Below are positions 10,720-19,744 of a stretch of 22,726 bases of DNA, piece by piece. The position numbers and the translations under genes were made by a program. Each line of letters opens with the position of its first letter. The first letter of the stretch is position 1. The DNA comes from Gnetum montanum (lineage: Eukaryota; Streptophyta; Gnetopsida; Gnetales; Gnetaceae): positions 1 through 22,726 of the forward strand of contig MNCI01007775.1 of NCBI GenBank assembly GCA_015680685.1, in the 5' to 3' direction. The notes below the pieces were generated by a model. The model ran no database searches. It was not told where the DNA came from and worked only from the letters and a program-made list of their open reading frames with translations.

Positions 10720-10905
10720 NNNNNNNNNNNNNNNNNNNNNNNNNNNNNNNNNNNNNNNNNNNNNNNNNNNNNNNNNNNNNNNNNNNNNNNNNNNNNNNNN
10801 NNNNNNNNNNNNNNNNNNNNNNNNNNNNNNNNNNNNNNNNNNNNNNNNNNNNNNNNNNNNNNNNNNNNNNNNNNNNNNNNNNNNNNNNNNNNNNNNNNNN
10901 NNNNN
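10720..10905. other. Run of 186 N's (assembly gap)
   Basis: The flanks align with 1727 and 2183 of the partner LTR, which has 455 bp between these points. The N count is therefore probably about 270 too small. Confidence 0.9.
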
Positions 10906-10959
10906 TCTTTATTTCCATACACAAATGTGTGCTCAGGTACAATTTGCTCGAATAAAGAT
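10906..10959 (-). promoter_or_regulatory. R-region poly(A) hairpin, 5' LTR of M
   Basis: TCTTTATT (10906-10913; the preceding base is N) and AATAAAGAT (10951-10959) are inverted, with a 37-nt loop as in the partner LTR. Confidence 0.6.
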
Positions 10960-11080
10960 CCATTCAATTTAAGACTCCTACTACGGGCACATGGAAATTA
11001 TTCTAACTTTGGAATGGTAAAACTGCTATAGTTTGGCTAAGGGACTAACTCTAGATGTCTGAACAAGGGAAAGTTGCCTC

Positions 11081-11180
11081 TTATTTATAGACATGACAGC
11101 AGGTCGAGACATCATGTACGCGATATCGTAGGGGTCGACGCTATATCGCGGATGCGATATCGCATACATGATATCGTGGC
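11081..11180 (-). promoter_or_regulatory. LTR promoter of element M: palindromes plus TATA box
   Basis: The minus strand has several ATATCG/CGATAT palindromic units between 11180 and 11110, then the TATA box TCTATAAATAA at 11091-11081. One unit more than in the 3' LTR. Confidence 0.75.
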
Positions 11181-11186
11181 TCATCA

Positions 11187-11191
11187 CCAAT
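11187..11191. repeat. Target-site duplication CCAAT, right copy
   Basis: It follows the terminus CTCATCA of element M and matches 1634-1638. Confidence 0.9.
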
Positions 11192-11462
11192 TAACACTCC
11201 AACAATCATACAGTCCAATGGACATAGCCATGGAGGACGACACCCCGATCCTTGCATACCATCTTACGATCTCAAATATGGTCAACTCTTTACCCAAGAG
11301 CCACATCTTACAAATTTCCCCACTATGCTTACTATAATCAGGTGTGTGAGGGGTAAGTATGATCAAGTTTCAATATTTTCAACATGCAAGGATCCTCATA
11401 TTTCATTTATTAATCCTTTCCATTTTCAACCATTTAGTTATGGGGGATATCCCCTATTCTAA
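11187..11462 (+). pseudogene. gag: C-terminal part of element A gag, cut off by element M
   Basis: The frame that runs through gag to 1638 continues here for 91 codons without a stop and ends TAA at 11460-11462. The text is Pro/His/Tyr-rich (HSHGGRHPDPCIPSYDLKYG near the start, NPFHFQPFSYGGYPLF at the end). It does not resemble protease or any pol domain. It ends inside the motif AGTTATGGGGGAT, whose counterpart in M follows the integrase stop. So in A the gag frame leads straight to the point where pol ends in M. A 91-codon open frame in AT-rich DNA is unlikely, though not impossible, by chance. I do not recognise the sequence as a known domain. It may be gag-specific or the seam of a deletion. 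Confidence 0.55.
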
Positions 11463-12851
11463 TAACAAGCAGGGTTAATAAATATTTTTCATTTTCTTTA
11501 ATTTTACAATTTTTTGTTTTCTAGTTTTTCATTTTTTAATTACTTATTTTATCTTTTTGTCTTTTTTTCTTTTTATAAGTAATCTCATCTACGAATAAAA
11601 AACTCATGTGGCTTGTTGGTTTAGGTGTGTTCTATGTTATCAAGTCTCGAGTGATCAATTATTTAGATAGTGAGCCCATTGCACCCACTCATCCATTCTA
11701 CGAATAAGAGGTTCTGTTCAAGGGTACAGTGATATTCTTGACATTCTTAAAACTTAAAATTAATTTTGTGTTCATTATACCCAGAATGAAGAAGGATGGA
11801 TCAAGAGGGAATGATCAGGGTGTGACATCAAGGGGACTTTCGGATTCTCCTTGATGAGGTTTGTGAGAGTTATCATGCAACGTGTTTGTACTAAGATCCT
11901 TGTAGAAATGGGAGTAAGAGTAATCAAAAGGCACTCAAAAATCCAATGTTGTTTTAGGGGGTCCCACTGGAAAGACATGCACCCATGCTTGAAGGTTGGT
12001 GGCTTCCCTAGATTTAGCAATAAAAAAAAGAAAAAAAATAGAGACAAGAAATGAAAAAAAATAGGGAAGGCGCCACAAAGTAAAAATCACTCCTCCCTTG
12101 AACAAAATTCCAAGTGATCGTACACCTTGCTATTATGGTACTCTCATAGTTGCTCATCATGGGATGAAACAATGCGGTGTCCCTGCTTAGAGGAATGGAC
12201 TTGGTCCTAATCTTGGAACGATGGGTCAATGACGCATTAATCATGCTTTACACGTAGGATTCATTGTACCCTGGGTCAGTTACCTCATGTCCCCATCTCT
12301 ACAGTCCCTTCTATACCCCATCTCATCTTGCTGTCCATGTAATTGTAACTTGTGTCTTTTGTAGTGTAGAATTTTGACCTCATTTTGGTGCTACTTACAT
12401 GTATGTGTGTTTTGTGGAACTAGTGTGGATTACATTTAACCCTTCTAGTGCCCATGAACACTTTTAAGTGTGGTTACATAAGGGCATTATAGGTTGAAAC
12501 CTACTTTGGGGAGGACCCACTTGTGTAATCTTTTGTAATTTTCACTCATAACATAGCTCACACACACCATCTATTACCCTTAGCATCTTTTCCATGATAT
12601 TCTTTCCCCTATTACTATCCCTCTGAATTCCACCATTCCTGTGAACCATCACATGGCCTTTTTCTCTCACTTACCACCTGAGGCCTTATTGATTAATTCC
12701 ACCCACACATAATTATTCGTGCCTTCAAAACTAGCTAAATTACCCTAGAAGCCTTTAACACTTGTTCACATGTCCTTAGTTTCCATCATTAATTTTAGAA
12801 AAATCTTTAAAAATTTCGTATATTGTGTGTGCCTTAATTATCGATAGGTAG
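11463..12851 (+). other. Non-coding tail of element A after gag
   Basis: The stretch starts with a T-rich tract (about 11475-11580) that is also present after pol in M. At 12506-12523 CTTTGGGGAGGACCCACT aligns with M. No coding frame is convincing; the open stretches at 11775-12244 have no recognisable protein. Confidence 0.65.
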
Positions 12852-12908
12852 AAATATCGCATACATGATATCCCGTACACGATATCGCGTCACATATACT
12901 TATATATA
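12852..12908 (+). promoter_or_regulatory. Internal LTR-like promoter upstream of ORF3
   Basis: AATATCGCATACATGATATC, CCGTACACGATATCGCG and then TATATATA (12901-12908) repeat the palindrome-then-TATA order of the LTR promoters. No R/U5 sequence, PBS or LTR terminus follows, so it does not look like an intact LTR. It is inferred to drive ORF3. Confidence 0.55.
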
Positions 12909-13160
12909 CATGACTCCTCTACACCAGTTATCATTATTTTCAACTCTTCACATGAGGGAGTTTTTCCAATTTCTCTCTACGACTTGCAATTGCGCACCCC
13001 TAGCTTTTCAACCTATATCTGGCTTGCTGGTGCTCCGATTTTCATTCCGTCTGAACCTACTTGAACCTGGAGTTTTCAACTTGGTCGTGGGAGAGGGACA
13101 CACGCCGAATAGTTCATAAATTTGTTGAAATTTTTCATTGCCCAAAGGACATTATCAAGG

Positions 13161-13383
13161 GTAATTAGTTATAACATTAAGGATAACTATGCTGAAAATA
13201 ATTGCATCCCCTTAGTTATATCGGGAAACTAAATTTGGAAACCACCTAAGTAAAAAAGGACTCATTATTATAATCTTTTGGGAAACATCACATAGAAATA
13301 AAATAAATCCATTAAGGCAAGCAGTAAGGTATAACTTAACTTCAAAAACAACCTTACTAATGATTGACCCTGTGTGATTGCAG
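13161..13383 (+). other. Probable 5' UTR intron of ORF3
   Basis: The donor CAAGG|GTAATT begins at 13161. A branch point TACTAAT lies at 13355-13361. The acceptor GTGTGATTGCAG ends at 13383, directly followed by the ATG of ORF3. The 22-nt branch-to-acceptor distance is typical. Branch point, acceptor and ATG are kept in element M (2844-2812, minus strand). Confidence 0.6.
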
Positions 13384-16171
13384 ATGGCCCCGAAACGCGG
13401 ACAACAAGAAGGTCCTACTCAAGTTGGAAGAAAATGACCCAGGAGAGGTGAAGGACAAGTTCCTACTAGATAGCATGTAGAGTAGGAGGAACAATCATTT
13501 AGCATTCACCAAGAAGACCCTACTACTGTACAATCAAGGTAGGTAGAAGGAGGAACTGCGGTAGGGCTTGAACAGGGAAAACATCTCACGTTGCCCCAGG
13601 ATTGTGTTCAGGCTATCCACGAAAGATCCACATTCACTGCGGTGATTGTGGAATTAAATTTTGAATCTTTCATAGATTTTTCTCTAGAGTCTGTTAGGGA
13701 TCACCTCAAAGGATCCCCATTATGTCCTATCCTCTCTGAAAGCGGTGCTTGATACTTAGGGGAAACATACCAATTTTGGCACAACAGAGAACAAGGCACC
13801 ATAGTTAACATTTGTGGTGTGATAGTTGATTTCTCTGTACAGGCCATTTTTAAAGCATTAAACCTTTCAAATATAGGACCAAATGTTGCTCAGTTATCTA
13901 CCCGATCAGACCCTAATGCATGATGAGTTTGGTTAGAAAGGGCATATGGCAAGGATAAGACGTTTGGAGAGTTGACAACAGAAGAAAGGATCTATTTCAA
14001 AATTGGAACTTATCACCTCTTCCCCATTAAGGGGTTAAAAAGAATTTCAACATATGCAGCAAGAGGATGTGCAGTGTTGATGGAAAAGGTTAATGCTAAC
14101 CTACCCCATCTATATTTTACAGAGATCCAAAGGCAGTTCGAAGAATGGTAGACAAGGAAACTTGCATTACCCTTCCCTTGTCTTATCAGGAAGCTGTGAA
14201 GATGTGTTGGCATCAAAGGATATACTAATGATGTCCTCTGAAAAGCCCAAAATGCTTCATATCCTAAATTGCCAAAGCCACCATCCACAAGGAAAATCAC
14301 TGGTGAGACGCTGGAACCAGAACAAGAAAAAGAACAGACGACTGGGCCAACTGCAACTCAACTTGCAGGACCCAACCAACTTTCAAGTATGGGACCCAGC
14401 CAACAATAGGAAGCAGGACCTAGCATGGGCCAGGATCAACCATCACTGCCACAAGATTATCGATCGTTGATGAGCCATCTTAGGGCCATCGCTAAGATGG
14501 TTAATAGGGGAAGTCGTGATGTTGCAAATCTCTTCCGCATCATCGACAATGCCATTTAGCCCACAGTTTCTTTGGATCATGCAAGGGGTGAAGTGTCCAT
14601 CCATATAGGAGGAGGGGAAAGCACTTGGTCACAACATATCTCAGGGAATGCTACATCTTTCCAAGTACAAATAGAAACTGGTGAAGGGGCCATAGTGGTG
14701 GTCATGAAACACCAGGATGCAGCAGGAGCCGCAAAAGTGGTCACAGACCACATTAAAGAATCGTTCAATGTACCTGTTGTGCCATCAGTAGATCTCATAG
14801 GAGCACGGGATGCTCAAAATTTGGCCGAAACCTCAATGACTCCTGTGGAACATGAGGATGTACTTGATCGATTGCTACAAATAGGACAAGTAATGACGTC
14901 CCTGTTTGACATCCCTCAGGATGTTATGATAATTCAATTAAACCTCATTTCCACCAAAGGAAAGCTAGTCTTGATAGAGATGAGTGTCAAGCATGCTAAA
15001 GAAGAGGTGAAAAAATTACAAGAAAGGCTTGTGACCCTACAAGTAGCATAGCAAGATCCTTTGCAATTAGTTCCCACGGACCAGCTGGACATTTTCAAAA
15101 CTGAGCAACTGGACAAACTACTAACGGAGAATAAGAAGGTGGCAGAAGAAAAAGAGAAGGTTGTTTGGGATGCCTTTGTAGTGCAAGCATAGACTTATGT
15201 GCATACCAAGGCACTCAAGGCCTTACAAGAGGAAAACAAGCAGCTTATTGCTGACAACCTTCGGTTGACCTCTGTGGAAAAACAAAAGATTGTTCTTGAA
15301 GAACATTTTTATCAATTGCGAGAACAATTCATCCTGGTCAACCAAAACATGAGCCATTTAGCCAGGGAAAATCGAACCCTCTCAATGAAGGAGGTACACG
15401 CCATCTACCAAAAGATGGTTATTGAAATAAGCACATGGCAAAATGAGGCTAAACAACATAAAAAGCTAAAGAAGCACTTCTGAGACCAGGTGGGAATGTA
15501 CAAAAAGATCATTGAGAAGGAGATCCATATGGCCAAAGCCCACATAAACACTATCAGTGCTCAAAACACTTACTGGTGAGCCATATTGGACACATATGCA
15601 TTTGCCCACTAGTGGAAGTTAAAAACTGGGACCTTCAAATCCAAGACCTTACAGAATACATGGAGTTGGAAAACTTGTGGTATGCCAACCTTGCCATGTT
15701 AATAGCATGACACCTGAGAATAGAGCTCGAGCAACAAGTAGCCACCACCTACAACAAAATGAAATAGAATTTGCAGAACACAAGAAGATATTGCAAAAAC
15801 TGGAGATTGCAAATTCTAAACTTGAGGTGGTTAAAGAAAGCTACCAGGGATAAAAGGGTGTCACAATAGATTTGGCTTGATGGCTTGCAGATTTTCAAGA
15901 ATACAGAGATAAAGCCAGAGCCTACGAGGAGGAATGGCAGGTGTTTGCGGCTTGGTATGTCAAAGCAAACAAAATGTTTCCGCAACTACCTTGCCCATGG
16001 GAGGTTCCAACTCCATCAAACATCGGAACATTAGCATGGATGGCACAGGATCCCTGGACCGAAGAGGAGAAACTCCAAGTCATACTTCAACACCATCAAG
16101 TCCCAAGACCTGGAGCACAAGACAAGGGAAACGCATCCATGGAGGAGCCACTACCACCAAGAACTACATGA
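13384..16171 (+). pseudogene. ORF3: ~900-codon coiled-coil protein of element A, decayed
   Basis: Function unknown. It sits where some plant retrotransposons carry an extra ORF after pol. ATG at 13384 (MAPKRGQQEGP) directly follows a splice-acceptor-like GCAG. From there one frame holds to about 15620 with at least 17 in-frame stops, all TGA or TAG; small frameshifts follow. Residues ~70-255 look globular (NICGVIVDFSVQAIFKALNL, ERIYFKIGTYHLFP, ISTYAARGCAVLMEKVNANL) and faintly resemble domains of plant transposon-associated proteins (the family Pfam calls putative plant transposon protein); this is unproven. Residues ~300-360 are Pro/Gln-rich. About 518-800 is a charged heptad-like coiled coil (EEVKKLQERL, LQEENKQLIADNLRL). 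The tail has WYVKANKMFPQLPCPWEVP and ends TGA at 16171. I see no signal peptide or membrane segment, so it does not look like an envelope protein. Confidence 0.65.
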
Positions 16172-16348
16172 GTTCCATCAATTTGTAGCTATAGAATTTT
16201 CCTTTGCATTCTTTGTGTTATATCTCAATTTTTTTCTGATTCCACAATGTGGCATGAACCCATTCTCACCATTCAATAATCCCATACCTATCCACTATGT
16301 AATCAACGGAGCTTTTTCTCACTGTAACTTAAGGGCAAGTTTTCATTC
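16172..16348 (+). other. Element A tail between ORF3 and PPT
   Basis: Non-coding. AATAATCCCATACC and TTTTCATTCAGT align with the same place in M, confirming that both tails end alike. Confidence 0.6.
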
Positions 16349-16361
16349 AGTTGTGAGGGTA
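16349..16361 (+). promoter_or_regulatory. Polypurine tract of element A
   Basis: AGTTGTGAGGGTA directly precedes the LTR start TGATGAG at 16362 and matches AGTCATGGGGGTA in M. Confidence 0.75.
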
Positions 16362-16382
16362 TGATGAGTTATCATTTTGTTG

Positions 16383-16447
16383 GCCACGATATCACATACA
16401 TGATATCGCGTATGCGATATCACAGCCTGTCTTCTCATCTATAACTA
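16383..16447 (+). promoter_or_regulatory. LTR promoter of element A
   Basis: Palindromic ATGATATCGCGTATGCGATA units at 16383-16426 are followed by TATAACTA at 16440-16447. Confidence 0.65.
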
Positions 16448-16577
16448 AGAGGTAGATAGTTTTGGTAGGCAGTTTTTTTAGAATTTTCTTTCAAGTGTTT
16501 AGGTTTTTTAGTAGTTCTTTCTCTCAACACATTCCTCCCAGTGGATGCCCGCAGTGTGATGATTGTAATTGTATGGC

Positions 16578-16630
16578 ATCCTTATTCGAGTGTGACGTAC
16601 TTGGGCATGCACATGACCGGTAATAAAGAT
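16578..16630 (+). promoter_or_regulatory. R-region poly(A) hairpin of element A
   Basis: ATCCTTATT (16578-16586) and AATAAAGAT (16622-16630) pair with one mismatch across a 35-nt loop. The loop sequence differs from the other LTRs although the stem is kept. Confidence 0.6.
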
Positions 16631-17305
16631 CAAGATTACTTCATCATTGCAGCATCCACTTAGCTTAATTATTTAATTGTTATTGTTATTTACTACTTAC
16701 TTAGTTAATATCTCTTCACCCTAAACTCCTTTTAAACATGGAATGAGTACGACTTAATCATGAGTATTTAAGTGTGACTACTTGGTAACCCAGTAGCGTA
16801 CTTAGGCCATGCGCTTGGTAATCCCAGTGGTAGTCATGCACAAGGTCGAAGATGTGTACAGATGATTAAGGAACGGATGCTCATCACACTTAGGCTAGTT
16901 TAGATTCTCTCACATCCTCTCTCTCCTAGCATAGTTAATATTATTTACCATCATACCCAGGAGTAGCGTTAGCATAGGAACACACCATACACCTCACTCT
17001 AGACTAAACCATATGTGACAAAGCTAATACTAGTCTAGGTGGGAAGATAGTGAACTGTGATCTATGAGTAACTTTCTAGATACCACAACTAGCCCATCTA
17101 TAGAGTTCAACCGGATTGTGCATGAAACGCTCATATTCGTATGGTTGAGTGTAGGGGTACCTCGCCACTCATCAGTAAGAATTTAATCAAACTGCTTAGC
17201 TTTCAAGTTGTAATGTTTGAAATCTGCAGTGGACATGTGGCAAGGTAGCACGTGATAAATCATTAAGAATTTTGTAGTGGTATTAAGACTTTTTTTGTTG
17301 TGCTT

Positions 17306-17388
17306 ATAACATTAGCAAACTATAATTACAACTAGATTAATTTTATAATGTAAAAACATATTGATGCACTTATTGGATACAACAAAAA
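17306..17388 (+). repeat. Imperfect direct repeat, left copy
   Basis: It shares ATAACATTAGCAA, AATTACAA and ATTGATGCAC with 19396-19478 (there ATTGGTGCAC). The spacing is preserved apart from small gaps. Confidence 0.45.
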
Positions 17389-18481
17389 TTCATATATGCT
17401 TATAAACCTTTTTTTAAAGGGTTTCCATGGGAAGATTGTTTACAAAAACATATATATGCTTACAAAAATTCTCATGATGCCTTCATCAACCAGTGAAGCC
17501 TCTTTCCTAATAGATTTACAAATATGTTTCATAGTGGAAGGCATTAGGTGTGCTTTGTTTTGTAGTTTTCTTTACCCCAATAGTTTTGTATTTTAACTAG
17601 ATTTTTTTATTTGGAAAGTTAAGAAGAAAGATGTTTAAATTAAGTGTCTTCTTCAAAGTGCATTTTTTTTTTAATAGTGGTTGGAGGGCTATGCATTTGC
17701 ACATTAATTTATCACCTACCTATAACTATGAAACTAAAATTGAGGGAAATAATAAGTACCATTTGCTTTACTTTTTGCATGAAAGCTTAGTATTTTTTGA
17801 AATTTATTTTAATTAAAAATAAATTCATGAATTTTACATAACTAGCTTTAGATTTTACTTTTTCTAATGAAAGAAAAATGTGTTCATGAAGAAAACATTG
17901 AATACTTGTAGAACAAAAACTATTTTGGTCTTTTAGAAGAAGTCTAGATACACTGAATCTTTTTTAAAAAACCCTTATTTTTATCTTTTGCATTTTGGTG
18001 GCCTATTCCTTAAGATCTAAAACGAACTAGCATCATTAGAGTAACCTCGAAATTGGTGAATGCAATACCCTCTCTCAGCACTTCTACACTATTTTTTTCC
18101 ACTCAATTTAGACAAACCAATATGATCAAATATAATGTGATATATATTTTAGTTTTGAGAAATTCTCTAGTAATATTAGAGGGTGACTTAATTCATGTTT
18201 GCATTGACTTTGGTCTTGGAATTTTATATATTGTATCAATTATCTTGTTTGTTGGATGATGGAAATATTCATTAGCTTTTCCTTGTATCTTTGTATACTA
18301 AACACTGAATTTTTGTACTAAGATGTATACTAAAAGACTACCAACTACAAGTACTATTCATGGTTGGGGATGATATTATGGGTTCTAAACTTCTATTGGA
18401 TGAAAATAATTTTTTGCTTTCTTATGAAACTTACAATGAGCCATTGCATTGCTTAACATAAAGCACGATTCACAGTCTAGA

Positions 18482-18850
18482 TTGTTCAATTAAGCTTCAA
18501 GTGCGAAATTGCAATATTTAAGAACAATAGCGTGATTTTAGAACTTTAATTAAAAACATAAATTTCACTTGTCGTGGGTTGTCTAGCTAAGCCTGACTTG
18601 CAAAACTACAATATTTAAGAACAATAGCGTGATTTCAAAATTTTAGTTAAAAACATGGGTTGTCTAGTTAAGCTTCAGGCATAAAACTACAATATTTAAG
18701 AACAACAGCATAATTTTAGAAGTTTAATTAAAAACATAAATTTTACCTATCTTGGGTTGTTCAATTAAGCATGAGGTGTGAGATTGCAATATTTAAGAAC
18801 AATAGTGTGATTTCATAAGTTTAATTAAAAACATAAATTTTACTTGTTTG
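18482..18850 (+). repeat. Tandem repeat, four units of ~97 bp
   Basis: Units start at 18482, 18579, 18660 and 18757 with TTGTTCAATTAAGC or TTGTCTAGTTAAGC. Each contains CAATATTTAAGAACAA and then a TTAATTAAAAACATAAATTT-like end. Unit 2 is 81 bp because it lacks about 16 bp near its end. It is AT-rich, with no coding frame. Confidence 0.9.
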
Positions 18851-19395
18851 AGCCCAAACTTAAGATGGGGACCTTTAGTGTGTGAGACTAACTTGATGAC
18901 CAACTACACCACCCAAATAGTTGTTTGAATTTGCTAAAGCAATTTTTATTGTTTTCTACCAAGTAGAATGTATAGAATCCCTTGTTCTTATCATTGAAAG
19001 TATATGAACTAGTAAGGATTCAATAATGATCTTGGAAACCTTTTAATTTAAAGTGTCATTTATGGTAAATAAATATCTTTTTCCCAATCATAACTTTTAT
19101 AAGAAGTTGCTTTTATATTAGTAACTTTGCTTTATGTTAAACAAGTTGTAATTCTATCTCCTTTGCTAAATTAGGATATTTGATCAAATTTCATTTCATG
19201 AATTTTCAGAACTAAAATTTATTCCTGTTATTCCATGTCAATTTTGTGTCCTTCTTTGGGAGGTTCTATTAAATTCTGGTTTATCAAATTCCCCTGTTTA
19301 CTAAATTTTTTTAAGCATTCTATTAAGATTTGTTTGTGTTTTCACAAATTATGACTTGCACTTAGATACAGAACTATAATGCTTCTATGAATACA

Positions 19396-19478
19396 ATAAC
19401 ATTAGCAATTTTGAATTACAAGTTTATAAATTAAAATAATATTGGTGCACCTTGATAGTTTGATTAGATACATAACAA
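19396..19478 (+). repeat. Imperfect direct repeat, right copy
   Basis: Counterpart of 17306-17388; it ends shortly before the LTR of element B. Confidence 0.45.
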
Positions 19479-19573
19479 TATTTGCCTGTACTTGCAATGA
19501 TTTATTAAGTTGTATAGGGTTGTAGGAGTAGCATGATTTGTATTCTTTTATTAATTTATCCAACTGTGATGAG

Positions 19574-19623
19574 ACGCGATATCGCGTACGCGATATCACG
19601 ATGCACCATCATATCTATAAATA
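19574..19623 (+). promoter_or_regulatory. LTR promoter of B: 20-bp perfect palindrome plus TATA box
   Basis: GATATCGCGTACGCGATATC at 19578-19597 is a perfect palindrome, nearly symmetrical out to 19575-19600. TATAAATA follows at 19616-19623. Confidence 0.8.
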
Positions 19624-19744
19624 ATAGGTGGCTCTTCCTTATTTCCTCATCCTAGGCTAAACAATAGGGAAACTCTAGTAGATTGATCACTCTAGAGATA
19701 GAATATTTTCCATGTACTCGCAGTAGGAGTCCTAAAGTGAACGG

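Larger units (their letters stand above)
1639..11186 (-). mobile_element. Element M: complete, decayed Ty3/gypsy (Athila/Tat-type) retrotransposon
   Basis: Read on the minus strand the order is 5' LTR (11186-10631), PBS (10629-10612), gag (10483 to about 8060), protease, reverse transcriptase, RNase H, integrase (ending 4368), a non-coding 1.9-kb tail, PPT (2448-2436) and 3' LTR (2435-1639). Both outer ends carry TGATGA/TCATCA and are flanked by CCAAT. It is inserted in the gag of element A in the opposite orientation. The two LTRs differ at roughly one base in ten where they can be compared by eye, so the insertion is old. Pol carries in-frame stops and lost catalytic residues, so it cannot move by itself now. 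Confidence 0.92.
10631..11186 (-). repeat. 5' LTR of element M (contains N gap)
   Basis: It ends TGATGAGTGGCGAGG at 10631 and CTCATCA at 11186, next to the PBS on one side and CCAAT on the other. It aligns with 1639-2435, except that the middle (455 bp in the partner) is replaced by 186 N's. It also carries an extra palindromic unit of about 28 bp near its outer end. Confidence 0.9.
110..17174 (+). mobile_element. Element A: gag + ORF3 retrotransposon without pol, split by element M
   Basis: It consists of two parts, 110-1638 and 11187-17174, separated by M. The 5' LTR lies off the window. Visible parts are gag, a non-coding tail, an internal promoter-like block, a 5' UTR intron, ORF3, the PPT and the 3' LTR. 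Removing M with one CCAAT copy leaves gag in frame up to a stop at 11460-11462, just after the PPT-like motif that follows pol in M. Protease, RT, RNase H and integrase are therefore absent. It could be a pol-less lineage or a one-off deletion. Confidence 0.75.
16362..17174 (+). repeat. 3' LTR of element A (813 bp)
   Basis: It starts TGATGAG after the PPT and ends CTCGCCACTCATCA at 17174. It has the GATATC block, a TATA-like TATAACTA, the poly(A) hairpin and a U5 end shared with the other LTRs. The middle differs clearly from the LTRs of M and B, so it is a distinct subfamily. The next five bases, GTAAG, would be its target duplication; the partner lies outside the window. Confidence 0.9.
17175..19566. 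other. AT-rich DNA between elements A and B, no gene seen
   Basis: Open stretches here are short and their translations look random. The region contains a tandem repeat (18482-18850) and a pair of similar ~83-bp segments (17306-17388 and 19396-19478). It may be the host DNA into which A and B inserted, or a very old unrecognised transposon. Confidence 0.5.

Noticed and set aside
11110-11180. Repeated palindromes as a CRISPR array or satellite
   Set aside because: The units are short, overlapping and tied to a TATA box in every LTR. There are no spacers of constant length, and the sequence is from a plant.
12841-13380. A 5' LTR of another nested element
   Set aside because: The palindrome-TATA block fits, but no TGATGAG start, poly(A) hairpin, CTCATCA end or PBS follows. 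I prefer an internal promoter.
13384-16171. ORF3 as an envelope gene
   Set aside because: No signal peptide, transmembrane segment or fusion-peptide-like stretch is visible; it is mostly coiled coil.
17396-18259. Small plus-strand open frames in the AT-rich interval
   Set aside because: They are short, low in complexity and unlike any family; typical of chance in AT-rich DNA.
17175-19566. tRNA, rRNA or small RNA genes between A and B
   Set aside because: I found no cloverleaf-like box A/box B pair and no rRNA-like stretch by eye.
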